From Danio rerio (Eukaryota; Chordata; Actinopteri; Cypriniformes; Danionidae): DNA of 64,000 nt. Location of the stretch: NCBI RefSeq assembly GCF_049306965.1, contig NC_133193.1, positions 16,475,001 to 16,539,000 on the forward strand. Reading direction: 5' to 3'. The notes beneath the pieces were generated by a model. The model was given only the letters and a program-made list of their open reading frames with translations, was not told the DNA's origin and searched no databases. The position numbers were made by a program, and so were the translations under genes. Positions 1 through 18,373 of this stretch are shown one piece after another. The first letter of the stretch is position 1. The number at the start of each line of letters is the position of its first letter.

Positions 1-757
1 ATAGAAACTTAATAGATTGTTTCCTGTTTACGAGATGCTGTAATAAATTTGAACGTATTGTTTTTACCATGCATACGTAGACATTGCATATAACATTAGA
101 TCATGAAACTTGATTTACTTGAAAGTCTTGGGAAAATCATGGAAAAGTCATGGAATTTTATGAGGGTATGAACCCTGTATATAATATTTTAAACATTGTT
201 TAAACATTTTTTGTTGTTTAAATTTATATAATACTAAAATATTATAAAATTACTTGTAATTGTAATTAACACTATTCTACTTATATAAAATATGAACATC
301 TATTTTAATATTGGATCAAATATATAATTTGCGGAAGACTCTTTTATAATAGAACTTATATTAAAATGTATAATTTGTTAATATTAATAATATTGTAATC
401 ACTTAATAATATGATAAAATTGTATTAACAGTATTGTATTATCATGAATATTTTTCAAAATCACTTAAATTGTTACATTACTAATGTGTTTTATAAGTTT
501 AGATTTTGTTTTCGCATATTTTCAAGCAAATATTTAATAATTCAGCTGATATCTGAAAAACTAGTGAATTTGTTTACTTTTAAGTAGTATTGTAAAGTAT
601 TTATTTTATATTTACTTTATTTCATTGATGAAACATGAAGCAAAGTATTCTTTAACACATTTTATATTAATATGAAATGTTTTAAATTTTATGAAATGTT
701 TTCGCTTTTGTAAATGCCAAAAAAGTCTTGAAAAAATGTACTTTTTCACCTCTCTAG
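1..757. other. Cryptochrome intron, 3' part, with a hAT-like repeat remnant
   Basis: This is AT-rich intron sequence upstream of the first cryptochrome exon in the window. Around 120-177 it contains words such as GGAAAAGTCATGGAA and ends in GGGTATGAACCCTG, which resembles the end of an abundant fish hAT-type MITE. No coding exon is visible, so the first part of the cryptochrome must lie left of the window. Confidence 0.6.
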
Positions 758-8291
<7,534 letters not shown>

Positions 8292-8730
8292 CCAAGGAAG
8301 CAAGAATAAACACACAAACCTTTCCTCAGACTAGTGATGAGACCAAATCTGAACAAAGGACATCTCTGCATGGCTAATCCACTTCTCCATGCTTCGCTGT
8401 GCCCTTTATGCTTTGCCATCGTGTCATTCTGCTTGTTTAGCTTGAGTTAGCATCAAGGTCAAGCGTGGTGGACCAGGAAACTGTAAACCAAGCCAGTTGA
8501 TGTGACACAATCTACGTAACTACAGCATTTTATCATGTAAGCTGTTTGTTGATGAGGAAAACGCTTTGTCGTATTATTCACACAATCCACAACTTGTATG
8601 TCATTTCTCTTTGTGGCCGTATGTGTCTAGCATACCATTTAATGTCTATTATGTGCATTGTTTTGCCTTTTATTTTGGCAGTAATTGTGTTTTAAACAAT
8701 TCTATAAAATAAAAGAGGGATTTATGGAGA
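8292..8730 (+). other. cry1: Cryptochrome 3' UTR with AATAAA polyadenylation signal
   Basis: Sequence after the TAA stop at 8289-8291. A canonical AATAAA lies at 8708-8713, giving a short 3' UTR of about 440 nt. The exact cleavage site is inferred. Confidence 0.6.
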
Positions 8731-9390
8731 AATTCACATCTTAATAGTGATAAGCAAGACTTTATCAGCCATTAATTCAAACCTTTAGTAGCACTTTGAT
8801 TAATTAAATAATTTGAAGTTCAATATTAATTTATAGAGAAACGCATTAAAATTTAAAAACTAAAATTCCAGAGCAAGAAACGTTATATTTAGAGTTTTTG
8901 TTTTGCTTTTTATAAGCGAGTAATTTTATCATTGAGGCCTGTGGCTCTTATAAGCACAATTGGATTTGTTTCAAGGTCTACTATGTATATATTAATGCTT
9001 ATATTGTAAGTAATACAGTTGGCAAACCATTGTACATAACTTCTTTTTTTCTTGCTCATTTACAGACTTGCCATTGTATATTTTTTATACGAGAGATAAT
9101 ACATTTTTTGATTGCCGTAATGTCTTCTTTATAAATCACCATTAAAACATTATAGACCCTTTACTAGGTTTCAGTGACTGATAACCTGTTCATCAGTGTA
9201 TGCACTTGAAATGGTGTTATTGACTAAAGGGATGTTAATTATGATCGGTGTTGTTTAGTTGGAACACATTTAATCATATTGCGGTTTTATTTTGTATGAA
9301 TTGCATATTCTTTACATGAATTTTGTAGTCAGACAACTACAATAATTAAATTAGTTACAGTGTATGCATTCCTAAGAACTTAATTTAGGC
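8731..9390. other. Intergenic spacer, nothing recognised
   Basis: AT-rich sequence between the cryptochrome polyadenylation signal and a LINE fragment. I see no exon, RNA gene or clear repeat. Confidence 0.5.
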
Positions 9391-9394
9391 TAAT

Positions 9395-9998
9395 TTAAAG
9401 CAGATTTTCTATAATACGTCACAGTTAGACTACTGAAATGCACTTCAAATCTCAGATTTCTCGCTTTCAGCTGGTCCAAAATGCTGTGTTGAGATTTATG
9501 TGTAATAGCAGAAAACATGACCACATTACCCCTCTTGTGGGGGTCTCCATTGGCTGTCCGTCCAATTCAGAATTGATTTTAAAGTACTTTTACTGGTATA
9601 TAAATCCCTTAATCTAGCCCAAACCTATCTCTCAGAGCTGTTGCATTTTTACACTCCCGTGAGAGCTCTTAGATCAAGTGATCAAAATCTAATTCCTCAG
9701 TCCAGATTGAAATGTAGAGGGGACAGAACTTTCTCTGTGGCGAGTCCTCGGTTATGGAACACCTTGCCCCTTGAGATTAAAATGGTTCCATCATTATCTA
9801 TTTTTAAATCACTTTTAAAACGTACCAGTTTAGCTTGACTGTTTATTATTATTTTAATAGTCCTTTATACTTTTTTTTCAGTCGTTTCTCTTGTCTTATT
9901 TATGTTTTTATAATCTGTCTTTTTATTTTACTTTGTCAGAGCATTTTGGTCAGTCTTTTTAAATGTGCTCTATAAATTGAACTTGAAACTGAACTTTA
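9395..9998 (+). mobile_element. 5'-truncated LINE (L2/CR1-like), end of ORF2 and 3' UTR
   Basis: Translation gives the conserved end of L2-type reverse-transcriptase proteins: QLVQNA-like text around 9470, then a clean stretch at 9641-9835 including SRLKCRGDRTFSVASPRLWN and TLPLEI. The upstream part is frame-disturbed. The 3' end (TGTGCTCTATAAATTGAACTT, about 9965-9985) matches the 'gctatataaataaacttgactt' style tail of fish L2 elements. Only the last 0.6 kb is present, as usual for aborted reverse transcription. It is immobile. Confidence 0.8.
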
Positions 9999-10472
9999 AA
10001 TAGTTATATATTGGTTAAATAATGTATAATATACATTAAATAATCTTAACAAATATTAAGCTTTTAAATTATGTATAAATCTCAATTAAAAAAAATAAAT
10101 AAAAAGTATACACATGACTGGTTTTCCATGCAGGTCACATATAAGTACTGGATAAATCAAATCTGCCTTTATTTTGTGACAAGTAGCCATGTAATAAGTG
10201 GAATAATGTACATTTTGGCGGTTGTTTTCACAGAATAAAGCCCTTCAGTGTTATATGATTGTGACGTGAGATGTACATTTCTCTTACTCATTAGATATTT
10301 TAAGCTAATTCTAAAATGATTTATGAAAGACAATAAAACACTGAAGGCTTGAATGATGGCACTGGAAAATTCATCTTTAAGGGAATAAATTTTAGATAAT
10401 ATAATATACATTCAACATGCCATTAATAATGCTGATTTTACTGTTTATTCTGTGAGAACAACCTACTGTATA
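9999..10472. other. Intergenic spacer, nothing recognised
   Basis: AT-rich sequence between the LINE tail and a Tc1-like element. Short open frames here have no protein-like character. Confidence 0.4.
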
Positions 10473-10474
10473 TA

Positions 10475-11320
10475 CACTCACCGGCCACTTTATAAGGTAC
10501 ACCATATAAGTACCGGGTTGGACCCCCTTTTGCTATCAGAACTGCCTTCGTGGCATAGATTTAACAAGGTACTGGAAATATTCTTCAAATATTTTGGTCC
10601 ATATTGACATGATAGCATATTGGATTGAGATCTGGTCACTGTGGAGGCCATTTGAGTACAGTGAACTCATTGTCATGTTCAAGAAACCAGTCTGAGATGA
10701 TTTGCGCTTTATGACATGATGCGTTATCCTGCTGGAAGTAGCCATCAGAAGATGGGCACACTGTGGTCATAAAGGGATAGACATGGCCAGCAACAATACT
10801 CAGGTTGGCTGTGGCATTAATATGATGCTCAATTGGTAGTAATGGGCCCAAAGTGTGCCAAGAAAATATCCCTCACACCATTACACCACCACTACCAGCC
10901 TGAACCGTTGATACAAGGCAGGATAGAACCATGCTTTCATGTTATTGACGCCAAATTCCTACCATCCGAATGTTGCAGCAGAAATTGAGACTCATCAGAC
11001 CAGGCAACGTTTTTTTCAATCTTCTATTGTCCTATTTTGGTGAGCCTGTATGAATTGTAGCCTCAGTTTCCTGTTCTTAGCTGACAGGAGTGGCACTCCA
11101 TGTGGTCTTTTGCTGCTGTAGCCCATCTGCCTCAAGTTTCGATGTATTGTGCATTGAGAGATGCTTTTCTGCATACCTCGGTTGTAACTGTTTGAACTGC
11201 AGCAGATCGTAATGACCATGTATAAATGCCCAAATGCATTAAGTTGCTACCATGTTGGCTGATTAGAAATTTGCGTTAGGGAGCAGTTGCTCAGGTCTAC
11301 CTAATAAAGTGGCCGTTGAG
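10475..11320 (-). mobile_element. Tc1/mariner element, internally deleted copy A
   Basis: The ends are CACTCACCGGCCACTTTAT and the inverse AAAGTGGCCGTTGAGT, flanked by TA. The minus strand encodes decayed Tc1 transposase pieces: the YFQQDNASCHKAQIISDWF catalytic segment (10636-10851) and RQMGYSSKRPHGVPLLSAKN (11016-11219). Relative to copy C (30199-31325), the region for the DNA-binding N-terminus is missing. The frame carries stops and shifts, so it is non-functional. Confidence 0.88.
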
Positions 11321-11867
11321 TATACATTATTTCTTATTTTAACATTTCAAGATTCTATAATGCACAGAAAGTGAAAAAGAAGTGCATTAATTTTATTGTA
11401 TTAGCATTTAAATATCATAAATTATTATTATTACTATTACATAGCATTGAACATGTGCATATACTGCTGCTTTTTGATCACTCTGTACTCACCACTAAAG
11501 ACTATTGGCTAATAAATCCATATAGATAGATTAGGCTGAAAGCATTTTCAAAATGGCATATTTATATGGTTAATAATCCATGTGACACCAAATAATCGTG
11601 AACAACTTAATTTTATTTGCAAAAAAATAAGCTAGTGAAACTGACATATTAGCTTTTTGTTTGTTTTCTTTTTTGTCTGGTTCATTATTAATTTGAGACC
11701 GCCACTCCCATTGGATGTCACATGTTGACCCAAGCAGATGTTTTAAAAGCTCCATAATCTGTCTGTGTTTGAGGACGAGAGAGATGCGAACACTTTATCC
11801 AAATCCTACAGGACGACGGTAGTTTATTAAATAAACCAGATAACGCTCTGTTGGTGAAAAGACCTAA
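11321..11867. other. Upstream region of the dhfr-like gene
   Basis: Intergenic DNA from the Tc1 copy to the DHFR-like start codon. The last 100 bp are less AT-rich and should hold the 5' UTR, but I see no convincing TATA box or other promoter motif. Confidence 0.35.
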
Positions 11868-14639
11868 ATGATGAACATCGAGGGGGAGGAGATGCGCAAG
11901 CCAATCCGGCTCATCGCAGCTGCCTGCAGGGATATGGGCATCGGGAAGGACGGACAGATTCCCTGGTGTCTTCCGTAAGAAATAGTTACCGTGTTCATTC
12001 AGATTAGCCAATGCTTATGTATGGTGAAAATTATGTTGGGGGGTACAATGACTTATTAATTCGACACATATACAAGCGTCTGACAAACAATTTGTCGAAA
12101 TAAATCGGCCTTGAACATCTATATTTCTTTTTTTAGATAGAATAAATTTCAGGTTTAGTTACGGTATGCTAGGTATACAGTATAGTATGACGCTAGGCTA
12201 GCATGCAAAGCAGCACGTTTTACGATTATTAAATCACTAAAAGCATCACCTTACCTGTCTTTCTTCCGAAAATAACTTCAAAGAAACCTAAAATAGAAAA
12301 AAAACATGTTTTGTGGTAATAACAAATTATTTATAGTTTTGCTACATTGTCCACCATGGATATGTAACATCAAGTTTGTAGTAAAACTGTGGTTATACAA
12401 ATGATAATCAATCAAAGCGTTTAGTACAATAAAACCAAGGCAAACTTGCATAAGGACTTGCTTCAGTTCTTGACCTTTTGGACTTAAAATCCAAGTAACA
12501 AGTTGTTGTACAATTGTGTACAATTCTGTAAATTAAATTATGTATTTTGTATTTGTGTATATGTATGGATATTATCAATGTTTGGCAGGATTTGCATAAA
12601 AAACTTAAACACAATCACACAAAACAGGGTTTTTACTAATATTAAGTTATATCAAACTTTAAAATAACAGTTTGTATAGTCTTGTTATCCACATAGGATC
12701 ACAATAGCATATTTTGAGTCTGTTTTGTACTTTTTTTGTCATTTGTTATTAATATTTTTATTAATAGTATTTATTTTGCCCCAGTTTTGTATCCTATTGC
12801 TGGAATGTGCCATTGACCTTTAAAACTCAAACTGAGCGTCAGCAGGTTTGTGAATTGTGGAAACGTCGAGCCCCCCTCTGCCAGCCCATTGAGATAAGAG
12901 ATAACAGCACGTGCAGTCCGATAGCATATGGGTTATAGGCAACAGGAATTTGCTTTATCTTTCTGGAAGAGAATATGATGTTGTCATAAAGCTGCTCATC
13001 CATACAAATTAAAAATAGGATCAATACATTAAGCTGATTTAGGCACGCCATTAACACATCAAAGATTTTTGTCATGCAGCTCAAATTGCATTTTGCACAC
13101 TATGCAGTTATTAAAGTTGTACGGTGCTAAATACATAAACTACACAATCTGTGTCTAATGTGTTTAAATGCAGAAAAGAATTTCAGTTCTTACTGGATAC
13201 AATAACAGCCGTGTCGGCACCCGGTAAGTGGTTTTAAATTTGTTTTGATGTATATTAAAGAGCATATCTTAATATTTAATTTTAGTAATAAAATAATTGA
13301 GGGTTTTTTTCCGGTGCACATCAGGGAAGAAGAATCTGATTGTCTGGGGCCGAATCTGCTGGTTCTCCTGTCCTGAGACGGTTTTTCCTTTGGCAAATTG
13401 CATAAATTTGGTATTGAGCAGAAAAATGATGTAAGCATCCATTCATTCATTTATTTATTTGTTTGTTTGTTTGAAAAGACATTGGTACTTGTATTCAGTG
13501 AGTATGTGATAAATTAATTAATGTGAAAATTATTATGTTACAAAGGCTTTATATAAAACACTGCTCTTTAGATCTTTTAGTTCATCAAATAAGCTTGAAA
13601 AATGCCACATATTTTTGAAATTGCATAAAATTTATAAGTGTTTCTGCATCAGATCATCATATGATTTCTGAAGGGTCATGCATGCAGTAATGATGCTGAA
13701 ATTAAAATTTTAAACAGGAATGGGCGACATGGTGGCTCAGTGGTTAGCACTGTCGCCTCACAGCAAGAATGTCGCTGGTTTGAGTTCTGACTGGTTCAGT
13801 TGGCATTTCTGTTTGCGTGTTCTCCTTGTGTTCATGTGGGTTTCCTCCAGGTGCTGCGGTTTCCCCCAAAGACATGCTGTATAGGTGAATTGGATTAACT
13901 ACAATTGGCTATAGTGTACGTGTGTGAATGAGTGTTTATGGATGTTTCCCAGTACTGGGTTGCAGCTGGATGGGCATCCGCTGTGTAAAACATATGCAGG
14001 ATAAGTTGGTGGTTCATTAGGCTGTGGCGACTCCTGATGGGAAGTTGAAGGAAAATACATATATAAAGTTTATATAAAAGTTTAAAATAAGCTTATCCTG
14101 CTCACCAAGGCTGTATTTATTTATTCATTCACTCCATTCATTTACTTTTTGGCTTAGTCCCCTTATTAACCTGGGGTTGCCACAGCGGAATGAACTGCCA
14201 ACTTATCCAGCATTTGTTTTACGCAGCGGATGCCCTTCCAGCTGCAACCCATCACTGGGAAAGGCTGCATTTATTTAATCATAACTACAGTACAAATGGT
14301 AAAATTGTGAAATGTTATTGCTCTAAACTGTTTAAAAGTAGTTTATCATTTAATATTTCATTTATTCCAGTGATTTTAAAGATGAATTTTCAGTTTCATT
14401 ATTCCAGTCTTCCCAGTCACATGATCCTTCACAAATCACTTTAATAGTGATAAAAGCAATAATGACTGGAGTAATAATTTCATTTCAAACTACACACAAT
14501 AAGAAAGCAGATATATTTACATTTTTTTTTATAAACATTTAACAATGAATTTTTTTTACATTTAATAAATGCTGCCTTGATGAACAGAATCACATAATAT
14601 TTAAAACAAAATTACTCCAAACTTTTGACTGGTAGTATA

Positions 14640-14717
<78 letters not shown>

Positions 14718-15649
14718 GAATCGATCGAAATTTATGCTCAATTTCGATTATCAAATCAAAAAATAGAATCGTCTTTGCTGCCACGCCCCCATGTCACGTC
14801 AGCTTGGCTTGCAAAGCGGGAAAAAAACAGGCTTGTTGAAGTGCTTGTTAAACTGCAGAAGCAGGAGACCCGTCGAGAGAACTTAAACCCTCTCCTCTTT
14901 CAATGAAGTCGCCGGTGTGTAAGCATTTTGGATTTCCAGTGAGTTATGTTGACAACGTTCGTGTTGTCGACAAAAAAAACACAGTTTTGCAAGCTCTGCT
15001 ATGTACGTATTACGTATGGTTCGTCTGATAGACAACACCAGCATCGCGATCCTCCAACCGCCCACGTTGCAAATCCGCTCGCGAAAAGTACACACTCAGG
15101 CCCTGTTTACACTGTCTTTGTTTTTAAATGACATTTTAGAACGACAACGATTTGACATCCACAGTGGTGTGTAGCATTTCTGAGCAGCCCTCCTTCCTCT
15201 CTACCTCTGAAAATGCACATCACGTGACCACACAGACGCACACACACTGTATTGCGCTCGAGACAGCAGGTCCAGGCAGTCAGAGGACTGCTTCAATCTT
15301 TCACTCACTTGTACTTAGTCATTTTAGCGAACACCTCAGATACTGTTGGCTGGTTTCTGTTGGTTGTGCGTCTTTTTTACCGACGCCATTATAATGACAC
15401 AGATCACTGCCTATTCCCGAGTCCCACAGAAAAAGTGATTGACAGGTGGTAATTATGTGTGTATCTTGCCTTTATTCATTTACTGTATGATTTGTTTATG
15501 GGTAAAACAAAGACCATGCAGGTCAGGTAGTTTAAACGGTAGGCTACAAATAATTAATTGGTCATTAATTAATTAATTATTCATAATCGAATCGTGCCTT
15601 TAGAATCGAAAATGTAATCGAATCAAGGATTTGGTGGATCGTGACACCC

Positions 15650-15731
<82 letters not shown>

Positions 15732-18373
15732 TACCTAAAAAAAACTTGCTTGTTAAAACATTGCACAAATATTTGAATTAAAAAAAACTCCCAGGAGGAC
15801 TAATCATTGTCTTTAACTGTATCTCTTCAGTTCAGTGCCTCCGCATGCCCACTATCTGTGTAAGGACTTTGACTCAATAATTCGCCTGGTTTCTGAACCT
15901 CCTTTATGTCACACTGTGGAGGTCATCTGGATCTTAGGAGGCACTGAAGTCTATAAGGTGAGACTCCTGATTCATCGTTTGTGACATTTATAGGTATTAA
16001 CAAACACTGTACTTCATTTTATATCGTGACCATATTATTTAGGAAAGTCTAGAGCATCCCTGGTGTGATCTCATCTATCTGACCAACATCATGGCCAACT
16101 TTGAATGTGACGTCTTTTTCCCAGAGTTTGACCCCAACATTTTCAGGAAACAAAAAAGGTAGGATTATCCTCTGACTACTTCATTTTATGCATCTCATGC
16201 AGTGGTGGATGAAGGTAGGCTCACAAGTAAATCTGTCTAAACATAGAGACAAATAAGAGTAAATTAAAAATGGCATAGACATATATTAACAAACAAACAT
16301 AAATAACAATGTAATAAAGTTACATCTTAAAGAGAGAAAGGAAGAATAAAAAGAGTTTTCACTGCTGAATCAGTGCAGGATTTACTGAATACTCATTCTG
16401 AACAGATCATTTGAATCAGTGAATGGTGTCCTAGAGTCTCGCTGTGAAGGGACGATTTAATTTGAATCAGTGAATCATTTACTGGACACTCATTCTGAAC
16501 AGATCATTTGAATCAGTGAATCATTTATTCAAAACTCACTCTGAAGAGATCATTTGAATCATTGAATCATTTAGATGGAGTTCGCATGTTCTTCCAGTGT
16601 TGGCATGGGTTTTCTCCGGGTGCTCTGGTTTCCCCCACAGTCCAAAGACATTCAGTACAGGTGAATTGGGTAGACTAAATTGACTATAGTGTATGAGTGT
16701 GAATAAGTGTGTATGGATGTTTCCCAGAGATGGGTTGCAGCTGGAAGGGCATGCGCTGAGAGGGGTCTGGATGCAGACCTGGTGCAGTGCATTCTGAGCT
16801 GCATCCAATGCTTTTTTAATGCGCTCACCTAACCGTTACAGTGACGTCACTCACTCCATTGAGTCTGACATTGCATCACTAGGTGATGCAATCTCAGCTT
16901 GCATCATAAAGCCTGCATCCAGATACTATTGCATCCGCTGCGTAAAACATATGCTGGATAAGTTGGTGGTTCATTCCACTGTGGCAACCCCAGATTAATA
17001 AAGGGACTAAGCCGAAACGAAAATGAATGAATGAACATCCGCTGTGTAAATAATATGCTAAATAAGTTGTCGGTTCATTCCGCTGTGGCAACCCCAGATT
17101 AATAAATGGACTAAGCCGAAGGAAAATAAATGAATAAATGAAATTCCGCTCTTTCATGAATTAAACATTATCTGGTCTCTGAGCAGGTGATAATTTCTCC
17201 TCATCATAATAACTTTTTACTTGGCTTCACTCAGAAAATGTAATAAAATGAAAATAAGATTTTATTTTGGAGTGAAGTAAAAGCTTCCTAAGATAAACAT
17301 ACAGCAATAAAGTACTTGAAACATGTTCTATGACTATGTAGTGAAGTAAAAATACTCAGTAGCAGGCCCGGATTGGCTAATCGGGAGAACCGGGAGAATT
17401 CCCGGTGGGCCGGTCCGTTTTTTGGCCGCGAGGGCCAGTGTCCCTAGCTGCTTGCACTCTCAGCAGTTGCACTTTTTAAATGTATTTGTTTATTTGACTA
17501 TAACCTCACTCTTTTTAATCATTATTTTGCCGCAGCTCCGCTCTTTTTTATTTATTTTCTCGCAGCCCCGTGAGCTAAATGCAGTCCGCAGGTTAATGAT
17601 GATCATCATTAACCTGCGGGCTGCACCCCATTCCACCCCAAACAGCGGCTCCTTAGTGAATATTAATTAATATTAATGAATATTACACCTGCTCAATGAA
17701 AATCAGATGATTAACTACATTAATAAATCTTAACTTTTAATCTTAACATAACTTGATCAGAAATCTAAAATGAGGAGAAGAAGAGTAGGGTAAAACCAAG
17801 AGTAGACATCAATAGGGGCAGATAACTTTACATTTCTTCACAGAGCCACCATGGTCTAGAGGTTAGCACGTTACGCATTGACGCGGCCGACCGGAGTTCG
17901 AATCTCACCAGAGTAAAATATGTTTTTTTCAGTGTTAAGACATAAAATACTGTTTGGGTTACTTATGTAGGAATACATTTTTTGTGTGTGTGTGTGACGA
18001 CTGTTACAAAGGACTGGATATCTATAAAGAATTAATGTTCTCATATTTATGAAAAACATTTGAAGTTCTAAAGCAGCTGTGTCATTTGAAACTTAATTGG
18101 AAATTACGTTATTTTAATATTGTCAGTCGTCGACTGAGGTGGGCCGGTCTAAGGTTTGAAACTCCAGAGCTAAAAAGGAGTCCCACTCCGGCCCTGCTCA
18201 GTAGTGTCCACCACTGAATTGCATTTTAATGTCATTTTAGACATGAATGGATTTATTGACTTTTGTTTGTTTGTTTGTTTTTCTATATAAGCTTTCCCGG
18301 AGTACCCGATGAAATTATTGAGGAAAATGGGATTAAGTTTCAATTTCAAGTCTTCAAGAAGATTAAAAACTGA
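11868..18373 (+). CDS. Dihydrofolate reductase-like protein, six exons, complete
   Basis: DHFR reduces dihydrofolate to tetrahydrofolate with NADPH in the cytosol. Exons: 11868-11974, 13174-13223, 13325-13430, 15831-15957, 16043-16158 and 18292-18373. All introns are GT-AG and the frame gives 195 aa ending in TGA. The start is the first ATG after an in-frame TAA; ATGATG offers two adjacent starts. Family motifs: MGIGKDGQIPW, the active-site acid in PWCLPKEF, INLVLSR, the NADPH-binding ILGGTEVYKE and ENGIKFQFQVFKK at the end. It is diverged from vertebrate DHFR: the usual GKKTWFSIPE is GRICWFSCPE, PWPPLRNEF is one residue shorter, and several extra cysteines appear. It looks like a fish DHFR-like paralogue under constraint, not the canonical dhfr gene. 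Whether it still reduces dihydrofolate is open. The introns are full of SINE and hAT insertions. Confidence 0.88.
11975..13173. other. dhfr-like intron 1, nothing else recognised
   Basis: AT-rich intron. Several short minus-strand open frames here (for example 12278-12614 and 12839-13084) show no family resemblance and are judged chance. Confidence 0.5.
13722..14058 (+). mobile_element. DANA-type tRNA-derived SINE, near full length
   Basis: It begins with the tRNA-like head (GTGGCTCAGTGGTTAGCACTGTCGCC, in short form here) and runs through the family's conserved body (ACAGCAAGAATGTCGCTGG, TTTCCCAGTACTGGG, GGGCATCCGCTGTGTAAAAC) to GTGGCGACTCCTGATG. The 3' end is degraded. It lies in dhfr-like intron 3. 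Confidence 0.93.
14124..14260 (-). mobile_element. 5'-truncated DANA SINE with 17-bp target duplication
   Basis: Only the 3' 140 bp of the SINE are present, on the minus strand (GGCTTAGTCC, GCCACAGCGGAATGAACTG, CAGCTGCAACCCATC). The flanks 14107-14123 and 14261-14277 repeat AAGGCTG[T/C]ATTTATTTA at 16 of 17 positions, which proves a reverse-transcription insertion truncated at its 5' end. Confidence 0.9.
14639..14714. repeat. (TA)n microsatellite, left half
   Basis: About 76 bp of TA repeats directly abutting the left end of the element at 14715-15650; a matching (TA)n tract abuts its right end. Confidence 0.95.
14715..15650. mobile_element. Probable hAT-like element inserted into a TA microsatellite
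   Basis: A relatively GC-rich block bounded by TTAGGAATCGATCGAAATTT on the left and GGATCGTGACACCCTTA on the right. The right end is the classic inverted form of a hAT-type TAAGGGTGTCACGATCC terminus; the left end is more decayed, but both ends carry AATCGA/TCGATT words. No transposase is evident. A target duplication cannot be read because both flanks are TA repeats. Confidence 0.6.
15651..15733. repeat. (TA)n microsatellite, right half
   Basis: About 80 bp of TA repeats abutting the right end of the element at 14715-15650, in dhfr-like intron 3. Confidence 0.95.
16360..16573. repeat. Degenerate tandem repeat (GAATCAGTGAATCATTT units)
   Basis: At least three imperfect units built on 'ctcattctgaacagatcatttgaatcagtgaatc' words, the last two about 48 bp apart. 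It directly precedes a SINE in dhfr-like intron 5. Confidence 0.7.
16574..17034 (+). mobile_element. DANA SINE (head missing) interrupted by a small insertion
   Basis: The SINE body (TTTCTCCGGGTGCTCTGG, TTTCCCAGAGATGGGTTGCAG) stops at GGGCATGCGCTGAG near 16755 and resumes at CATCCGCTGCGTAAAACATATG near 16933, ending in the GAATGAATGAA tail. The interrupting segment is listed separately. Confidence 0.88.
16757..16930. mobile_element. Small unidentified insertion within the SINE, with inverted ends
   Basis: About 175 bp whose ends carry TCTGGATGCAGAC and, inverted, GCCTGCATCCAGATA. It contains TGACGTCA and several GCATC words. It splits the SINE body, so it is younger than the SINE. The family is unknown to me. 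Confidence 0.5.
17036..17141 (+). repeat. Second copy of the SINE 3' end in tandem
   Basis: CATCCGCTGTGTAAATAATATG to the GCCGAAGG-AAAATAAATGAA tail repeats the last 100 bp of the SINE just upstream. It looks like a local tandem duplication of the SINE tail rather than a separate insertion. Confidence 0.75.
17363..18196. mobile_element. hAT-type non-autonomous element carrying a tRNA-like segment (copy 1)
   Basis: It starts CAGGCCCGGATTGG and ends CCACTCCGGCCCTG (inverted ends), with an exact 8-bp target duplication CTCAGTAG at 17355-17362 and 18197-18204. No transposase. A tRNA-like promoter lies inside at about 17852-17905. The family has a second copy at 36380-37027. It lies in dhfr-like intron 5. 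Confidence 0.9.
17848..17912 (+). ncRNA. tRNA-like segment (A and B boxes) inside the hAT element
   Basis: TGGTCTAGAGG at 17852-17862 fits the pol III A box (TRGYNNARNGG), and GAGTTCGAATC at 17894-17904 fits the B box, about 31 bp apart as in tRNA genes. A sequence like GTTAGCACGTTACG lies between. It does not end in a full acceptor stem that I can pair, so it is a tRNA-derived or SINE-derived fossil rather than a tRNA gene. The sister copy keeps a B box at 36780-36790. Confidence 0.55.

Noticed and set aside
14882-15452. Open frames in the GC-richer block of dhfr-like intron 3
   Set aside because: They lie inside a transposon-like element flanked by TA repeats and match no transposase or host exon.
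17848-17912. A functional nuclear tRNA gene
   Set aside because: A and B boxes are present, but I cannot pair an acceptor stem or a proper anticodon arm, and the segment is part of a transposon family.
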